DNA from: Patescibacteria group bacterium
GTDB taxonomy: Bacteria > Patescibacteriota > Minisyncoccia > Phycocordibacterales > UBA1006
Assembly (NCBI GenBank): GCA_020428585.1
Contig: JAGQMP010000019.1
Location: 1-16,673, forward strand
Direction of reading: 5' to 3'
DNA length: 16,673 nucleotides
Positions 14,101-16,673 of this stretch are shown here, one piece after another; positions within the stretch are counted from its first letter, which is position 1, and the number at the start of each line of letters is the position of its first letter. Position numbers and translations under genes: made by a program. The notes under the pieces were generated by a model, which searched no databases, had not been told where the DNA came from, and saw only the letters and a list, made by a program, of their open reading frames with translations.

Positions 14101-14732
14101 AAATTATGGCCCCCTTTGCCCCTTTTATTGCCGAGGAGATTTGGCAAGAAGTTCGGGTTGATAATATGGAAGAATCAGTTCATCTTTCCGAATGGCCAGA
14201 ACCTATAGTATTTGAAGATCATATAATTAAGACGATGGCCCAGGTGCGTTCGCTGATTTCAGAAGGTCTCCAATTGCGCAGCGATGCTGGCATCAAAGTT
14301 CGCCAACCGCTTGGGCGATTTACGGCACCAATCGCTGGTATCGACGCGGACTACCTCGACCTCGTTCGTGATGAATTAAATGTGAAAGAAGTTTCTGATG
14401 GTGATCTCGCCATCGACATGACCATCACTGATGAATTAAGGTCAGAAGGACAGGCGAGGGAATTCTTGCGTCAGGTTCAAGATCTGCGCAAGAAATCCGG
14501 CCTTGATCTACAGGATATGGTGAAGTTGTACATTCAAACCAGCCCCGAAGGACAACGATTGATTGAATCGTTTGCCGACGATATCACATCAACCGCCGGT
14601 ATTCGTGAGTTCACGTTTACCCACAACGAGGCTCATCCGCCAGAGGCGGACGCCCGATCTAGCGAAGCTGGATTTAGGGGTGAAGAAATTACGGTTGATG
14701 ATTTAATATTCATTCTTGCTATCGAGAAATAA
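11130..14732 (+). CDS. ileS: Isoleucyl-tRNA synthetase (IleS2-like) with an inserted histidine phosphatase domain
   Basis: Charges tRNA-Ile; class I, 1200 residues against about 1040 for IleS2-type enzymes. In order: HIGH-type HYGH (74-77) in GLPHYGHLLPGTIKD; WDCHGLPIE; a Cys pair at 201/204 (CPRC); the CP1 editing motif WTTTPWTLPGN (242-252); GTGIVHIAPAFGSDDMN; a second Cys pair at 434/437 (CWRC); SRSRFWGTPLPVW; then an insertion at about 530-721 with a complete histidine phosphatase; DLHRPYIDD from 733; DVWFDSGSMPYAQ; GLDQTRGWFY; KMSKS (836-840); and the anticodon-binding domain. HYGH and KDVIPRY resemble the eukaryote-like IleS2 class, which is often mupirocin resistant. Two further small in-frame insertions contain palindromic DNA (about residues 316-323 and 1168-1185). 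It is controlled by an upstream Ile leader and followed by a terminator. Confidence 0.95.
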   Translation: MSTNEPVKKSDALHQQADRAGRPETKKSEVALQEERILAFWQDNDIFQKTLAKPSPKGDFVFYDGPPFATGLPHYGHLLPGTIKDVIPRYKTMRGYHVPRRWGWDCHGLPIENLIEKELDLPTKKHIEDYGIEKFNEAAKATVLRYESEWKNYVPRSGRWVDMENPYMSMQPSYMESVWWVFSQLYKKGLTKEGFKPMHLCPRCETTLANFEVNQGYEDVTDISVTAKFELIDEPGTYLLAWTTTPWTLPGNVALGVGENISYVKVSCEGNYYLSAKDLLGSVFEGKEYQVIEELKGKDLIGKSYRPIFDYYQQQDPRSESGTSLENRENGWKVYAADFVTTEEGTGIVHIAPAFGSDDMNLGKEYNLPFVQHVNKSGAFIDDFAMTADGQSFKGMLVKKKDDHTSTDIEIIKRLAADGTLFAKKKLVHSYPHCWRCGTPLLNYATTSWYVSVPDLKDRLLENNQGINWVPDHVGEGRFGKWLEGARDWALSRSRFWGTPLPVWQSIDGKETFVPGSIDELLDRVKTSGNTYLGLRHGQAHSNVTGTINADPNIKNGLTEQGLAETKAGLAGLPKDIDLVFVSPLQRTCETADIIKAEFGLSDDQIIVDDRLRERSPGKAWEGKPWHDAHAEEESQDPRDFWNYRLANDAESIADIYRRTMDFMFNLEENYQGKTILIISHGGILKTIQFAITHRGEQSQARDFYWQQSLPKNADILNFDFKAFPHNRDYMIDLHRPYIDDLQVIGSSGEDLTRVEDVFDVWFDSGSMPYAQAHYPFENKNDFLNKRFPANFIAEGLDQTRGWFYVLSVLGTALFDKIPFKNVVVNGLVLAEDGKKMSKSLKNYPDMNLMLDSVGADALRLFLVNSPLVRGEEHPFSEKVVREVGSKVMGRLRNILNLYQMYKGDVDGYKSEPLNVLDMWIISCLGVLEQDVREGLETYELDRATRPIFDFVDDFSTWYIRRSRERFKGSDIDDKKHALGVTRRVLRDLSKIMAPFAPFIAEEIWQEVRVDNMEESVHLSEWPEPIVFEDHIIKTMAQVRSLISEGLQLRSDAGIKVRQPLGRFTAPIAGIDADYLDLVRDELNVKEVSDGDLAIDMTITDELRSEGQAREFLRQVQDLRKKSGLDLQDMVKLYIQTSPEGQRLIESFADDITSTAGIREFTFTHNEAHPPEADARSSEAGFRGEEITVDDLIFILAIEK
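12077..12096. repeat. In-frame palindrome inside ileS (CP1 region)
   Basis: TCCCAGA-tcggag-TCTGGGA, a 7-bp perfect inverted repeat. It encodes part of the low-complexity segment QQQDPRSESGTSLENRE between FDYY and NGWKVYAADFV, where the family normally has only a short linker. Confidence 0.6.
12717..13292 (+). other. Histidine phosphatase (phosphoglycerate mutase-like) domain within IleRS
   Basis: IleRS residues about 530-721. Catalytic residues of the branch are all present: LGLRHGQAHSN with Arg536 and phospho-acceptor His537, SPLQRTCETA with Arg587, LRERSPGKAWEG with Glu614, and ISHGG with second His681. The order and spacing match stand-alone histidine phosphatases of about 190-200 residues. 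It is flanked by GSIDELLDRVKTSG before and DLHRPYIDD after, sequences that in ordinary IleRS are nearly adjacent. The reading frame is continuous and there are no protein-splicing motifs, so it is a domain insertion, not an intein. The substrate is unknown. Confidence 0.9.
14636..14680. repeat. Double-hairpin palindromic element embedded at the 3' end of ileS
   Basis: TCCGCC-AGA-GGCGGA (14636-14650) is followed by ATCTAGC-GAA-GCTGGAT (14657-14673, one T-G wobble), flanked by CCC and GGG. It reads in frame as about 18 residues (AHPPEADARSSEAGFRGE, 1168-1185) between FTFTHNE and EITVDDLIFILAIE. It resembles protein-embedded palindromic repeats such as those of Rickettsia. Confidence 0.65.
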
Positions 14733-14756
14733 AAAAGCCCCGGAGGGGGGCTTTTT
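14733..14756. terminator. Bidirectional terminator after ileS
   Basis: AAAAGCCCC / GGGGCTTTT, 9 bp with loop GGAGG and flanking A and T runs. It starts next to the ileS stop and ends next to the stop of the convergent minus-strand gene. Confidence 0.9.
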
Positions 14757-15131
14757 CTAATTTACCAGAGCGACTGGCTCATTAGCGTAGGTTCTTATTA
14801 AATTAAAGGCACTCTCGACGATGTCTTCGTCAACAAGTCCGCAAAAGATAAGTTCTTCTTTACTTTGACTGAAGCGTATTCCATTTTTAGGAATCTCTGT
14901 AAATTGGCCACGAATTTTTTTAAGAGCCTTTGATTTCTCCTTTATTTCCCCCACAAGTTTTTCTGGTTCTAAGGAGGCTGCATGGAAAATTTCCATACCG
15001 TTTTTGAGTATTGATACCGTCGTCTTGTTACGGTCTTTATTTCCAGGAAAATATTTTACCGTGTGATTAGGGACACCTCCTTTTTCTCCGAAAATTACTT
15101 CTAGCTGAGGGTTTTGTTGTTTTGTAACCAT
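14757..15131 (-). CDS. Hypothetical protein, 124 aa
   Basis: No family is recognised. The sequence starts MVTKQQNPQLEVIFGEKGG and ends YANEPVALVN. It is soluble, with mixed charge, no signal peptide and no membrane helix. Residues about 45-80 look amphipathic helical and Lys-rich (EPEKLVGEIKEKSKALKKIR), and 85-124 contain SQSKEELIFCGLVDED followed by a helix. The stop abuts the bidirectional terminator after ileS, and the long unbroken frame with family-like composition supports a real gene. Base composition is AT-richer than ileS and recO. A possible -10 (TTAAAT) ends 8 nt before the start on the minus strand. It is divergent from recO across 164 bp. No function can be suggested. Confidence 0.65.
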   Translation of the reverse strand: MVTKQQNPQLEVIFGEKGGVPNHTVKYFPGNKDRNKTTVSILKNGMEIFHAASLEPEKLVGEIKEKSKALKKIRGQFTEIPKNGIRFSQSKEELIFCGLVDEDIVESAFNLIRTYANEPVALVN

Positions 15132-15238
15132 AGTTAAAAATTTAATTGTTTGGATTTATTTTAAAAGTAAATTACCACATATAGCTTTTAAAGCAACTAC
15201 CTGTACGTTTTCTTGTAATCTCGTTTTACCGAATCTAC

Positions 15239-15284
15239 ACCCGCACACTTACCAATACCTTTTGATCTTTGTAAGGGTGCGGGT
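15239..15284. promoter_or_regulatory. Inverted repeat spanning the recO promoter
   Basis: ACCCGCACACTTAC (15239-15252) and GTAAGGGTGCGGGT (15271-15284) are complementary at 13 of 14 positions, separated by 18 bp that contain the -35-like TTGATC. The right arm overlaps the first base of the -10 box, as expected for an operator or cruciform; no T run follows, so it is not a plain terminator. Confidence 0.55.
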
Positions 15285-15289
15285 ACACT
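15262..15289 (+). promoter_or_regulatory. Promoter of recO
   Basis: TTGATC, 16-bp spacer, TACACT, ending 6 nt before the recO ATG (gap aaaccc); leaderless transcript implied. Confidence 0.6.
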
Positions 15290-15295
15290 AAACCC

Positions 15296-15877
15296 ATGTC
15301 ACACGAGATTCACCAAACCAAGGCGATCATCCTAAGGACCAAGAGTATGCGGGAATCAAACCGCCTCTTGGTTCTCTATACCGAAGCCTTTGGCCTCGTG
15401 TACGTGAGTGCCCAATCAATTAGAGAGATCAAGAGTAAGATGCGATTTCATACCAGCAGGCTCTCTTTGGTGACGGTTGACCTTGTCGAGGGACGTGACG
15501 TTTGGCGTTTGACCGGTATTCATGAAGAAGTATCTTCGATGACCTTTGCTGATAGTCCCTGGTACCCGATGCTTGACCGTATTGCCTCAGTGGTATTTCG
15601 CCTGTGCCGCGGTGAAGAAGCAAACCAGGCCTTGTGGAATGATATTGCCTTTCTATATGATCGCGTGACGAGTATGACAGATAGTGAATCTCTTCTTGAT
15701 ACGATCGAGATAGCGATCGTAGCGCGGATTCTGTACCACGTTGGATATTGGAGTGGCGAAGAAGATATCGTCACCAAGGAATCATCAGACATCATGAATC
15801 ATCTTGATTATGTAGTACAACATCGACCCTCGTTCATCAAACGTATTAACCAGGGAATTGAAGCTTCGCAATTATAG
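15296..15877 (+). CDS. recO: DNA repair protein RecO
   Basis: Recombination mediator that, with RecR, helps load RecA on SSB-coated gaps and anneals strands. 193 residues, shorter than the usual 230-250. The N-terminal OB fold is clear: HQTKAIILRTKSMRESNRLL (6-25), LYTEAFGLVYVSAQSIREIKSK, then a strand-rich part with VDLVEGRDVWRLTGI. The helical C-terminal domain is present in reduced form (about 85-193), and no four-Cys zinc cluster is seen, which is frequent in RecO proteins. The start is set by the -10 box 6 nt upstream. The promoter sits inside an inverted repeat. The downstream gene for a large anchored protein follows after 45 bp with its own -10 box. Confidence 0.9.
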   Translation: MSHEIHQTKAIILRTKSMRESNRLLVLYTEAFGLVYVSAQSIREIKSKMRFHTSRLSLVTVDLVEGRDVWRLTGIHEEVSSMTFADSPWYPMLDRIASVVFRLCRGEEANQALWNDIAFLYDRVTSMTDSESLLDTIEIAIVARILYHVGYWSGEEDIVTKESSDIMNHLDYVVQHRPSFIKRINQGIEASQL

Positions 15878-15908
15878 CGATCTCCTTTCGCTTGCCCACG
15901 CCTTCGCG

Positions 15909-15914
15909 TATACT
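15909..15914 (+). promoter_or_regulatory. -10 box of the last gene
   Basis: TATACT ends 8 nt before the ATG at 15923; no TGn and no clear -35. Confidence 0.45.
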
Positions 15915-15922
15915 GAAGGGGT

Positions 15923-16673
15923 ATGGACGATATCACGCCAAAGAAAAAGCGCGATCGCATCGAAGAGCTTGATCGGGATCTTTACGATCCGGCAAAACAA
16001 CACGGCCAGCGTCCACGCCGTGATTTTCACGATCGTGAGATCGATCTACCTACTGATTTCCCGGAAGAAACCTACGAGGAATTAATCAAGGCCCAGCCGA
16101 AATATCGTTTACCGACCTCGTTTTATAAAAAAGTCTTTTTGGGAGTCCTTGGATTCTTTGTGTTGACGGTTCTGGTCGCTGGGGTTTCCCTGTATCAGGG
16201 ACGCACCACCGTATCTGAAGATCTGATCGCGGTCGAGCTTCTCGGCCAGCCCTTTGTTGATGGAGGTGAACCTTTGGAATTGCAAGTGCGTATTCAGAAT
16301 TTTAACGAACAGACATTGGAATTACCTGATCTGGTGATTTCATACCCCAAAGATTCAGCGATTGATGCTGAAAGGGTGTTCTTGCGCCGATCATTGAAAG
16401 ACATCGAACCAAAAGCTCGCGTGACTGAGACATTTAATCTGACCCTCTTTGGTCAAGAAGGGGATACGCGCGATATCCAGGCGACCCTTGAATATCGTAT
16501 CGCGGGATCGAGTTCAATCTTTGTAAAAGAGGTAGCCCACGAGATCATTATCAGGTCGACTCCGACCGAACTGACCATCGATGCACCGACCAACATCGTC
16601 AGAAACCAAGAAATCGTTTTTGGTGTTGAGGTGGCTTCGAATTCAACGACTCAGATCAATGATGCGGTGATGA
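15923..16673 (+). CDS. Large single-pass membrane protein with beta-rich outer domains (cut by window edge)
   Basis: 250 codons are visible without a stop. Residues 1-66 are charged and cytoplasmic (KKKRDRIEELDRDL near the start), followed by a transmembrane helix at about 70-90 (VFLGVLGFFVLTVLVAGVSL). The rest is a strand-rich exterior part of repeated Ig-like character: DGGEPLELQVRIQNFNEQTL at about 115-135, TETFNLTLFG, and LTIDAPTNIVRNQEIVFGVEVASNS at about 220-245, each resembling the opening of an Ig, CARDB or DUF11-type fold that measures inequality of adjacent strands. The positive-inside rule and lack of a signal cleavage site suggest N-in, C-out topology. The role is not known; in CPR such proteins may be part of the cell surface. 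The start at 15923 follows a TATACT box; the frame overlaps a shorter recO-proximal frame that is a shadow. Confidence 0.75.
   Translation, partial: MDDITPKKKRDRIEELDRDLYDPAKQHGQRPRRDFHDREIDLPTDFPEETYEELIKAQPKYRLPTSFYKKVFLGVLGFFVLTVLVAGVSLYQGRTTVSEDLIAVELLGQPFVDGGEPLELQVRIQNFNEQTLELPDLVISYPKDSAIDAERVFLRRSLKDIEPKARVTETFNLTLFGQEGDTRDIQATLEYRIAGSSSIFVKEVAHEIIIRSTPTELTIDAPTNIVRNQEIVFGVEVASNSTTQINDAVM

Overview
The window looks like a piece of a Patescibacteria (Candidate Phyla Radiation) chromosome, most likely a Parcubacteria-type lineage. This rests on the small compact genes, short RecO, a DM13-domain protein, an IleS2-type isoleucyl-tRNA synthetase, the near absence of Shine-Dalgarno sequences and the many promoters placed directly against start codons. 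The lineage is an inference from gene content; no rRNA is present. TGA is a real stop (tmk ends with it), so the UGA-glycine code of Gracilibacteria/Absconditabacteria does not apply.

Layout. (1) 1-5110, thymidylate metabolism: folA (partial, minus) and glyA diverge from a 57-bp gap; a membrane-anchored M15 peptidase follows glyA; then dcd (plus) converges on thyA (minus), followed by a MazG-like NTP pyrophosphohydrolase (minus) divergent from tmk (plus). GlyA, ThyA and FolA make up the folate cycle for dTMP synthesis. Dcd and the MazG-like enzyme can supply dUMP, and Tmk phosphorylates dTMP. (2) 5110-6620: an anchored DM13 protein ending inside a 121-bp palindromic repeat, msrA, and a 54-residue unknown. 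(3) 6620-10350: an M3 oligoendopeptidase and argS. Behind argS lie a half copy of the palindromic repeat and a second, slightly diverged copy of the argS 3' end. (4) 10350-10940: an AT-rich cassette encoding a small exported protein that looks like one from Bacteroidota. (5) 10940-14760: ileS, preceded by a 16-codon leader with five Ile codons and mutually exclusive hairpins, and carrying a complete histidine-phosphatase domain inside the synthetase. (6) 14757-16673: an unknown minus-strand gene, recO, and the start of a large membrane-anchored protein.

The main discoveries are the apparent Ile-responsive transcription attenuator of ileS, the histidine-phosphatase insertion in IleRS, and a positional rule for promoters. 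In at least seven genes plus the leader ORF, a -10 box (usually extended, TGn) ends exactly 6 nt before the ATG, with further cases at 7-8 nt. This implies leaderless mRNAs and was used here to choose starts. There are also two dispersed palindrome families (one intergenic, one embedded in frame in ileS) and an argS-tail duplication bordering a likely foreign gene. No tRNA, rRNA, CRISPR array or complete insertion sequence was seen, and no gene-free stretch exceeds 300 bases.
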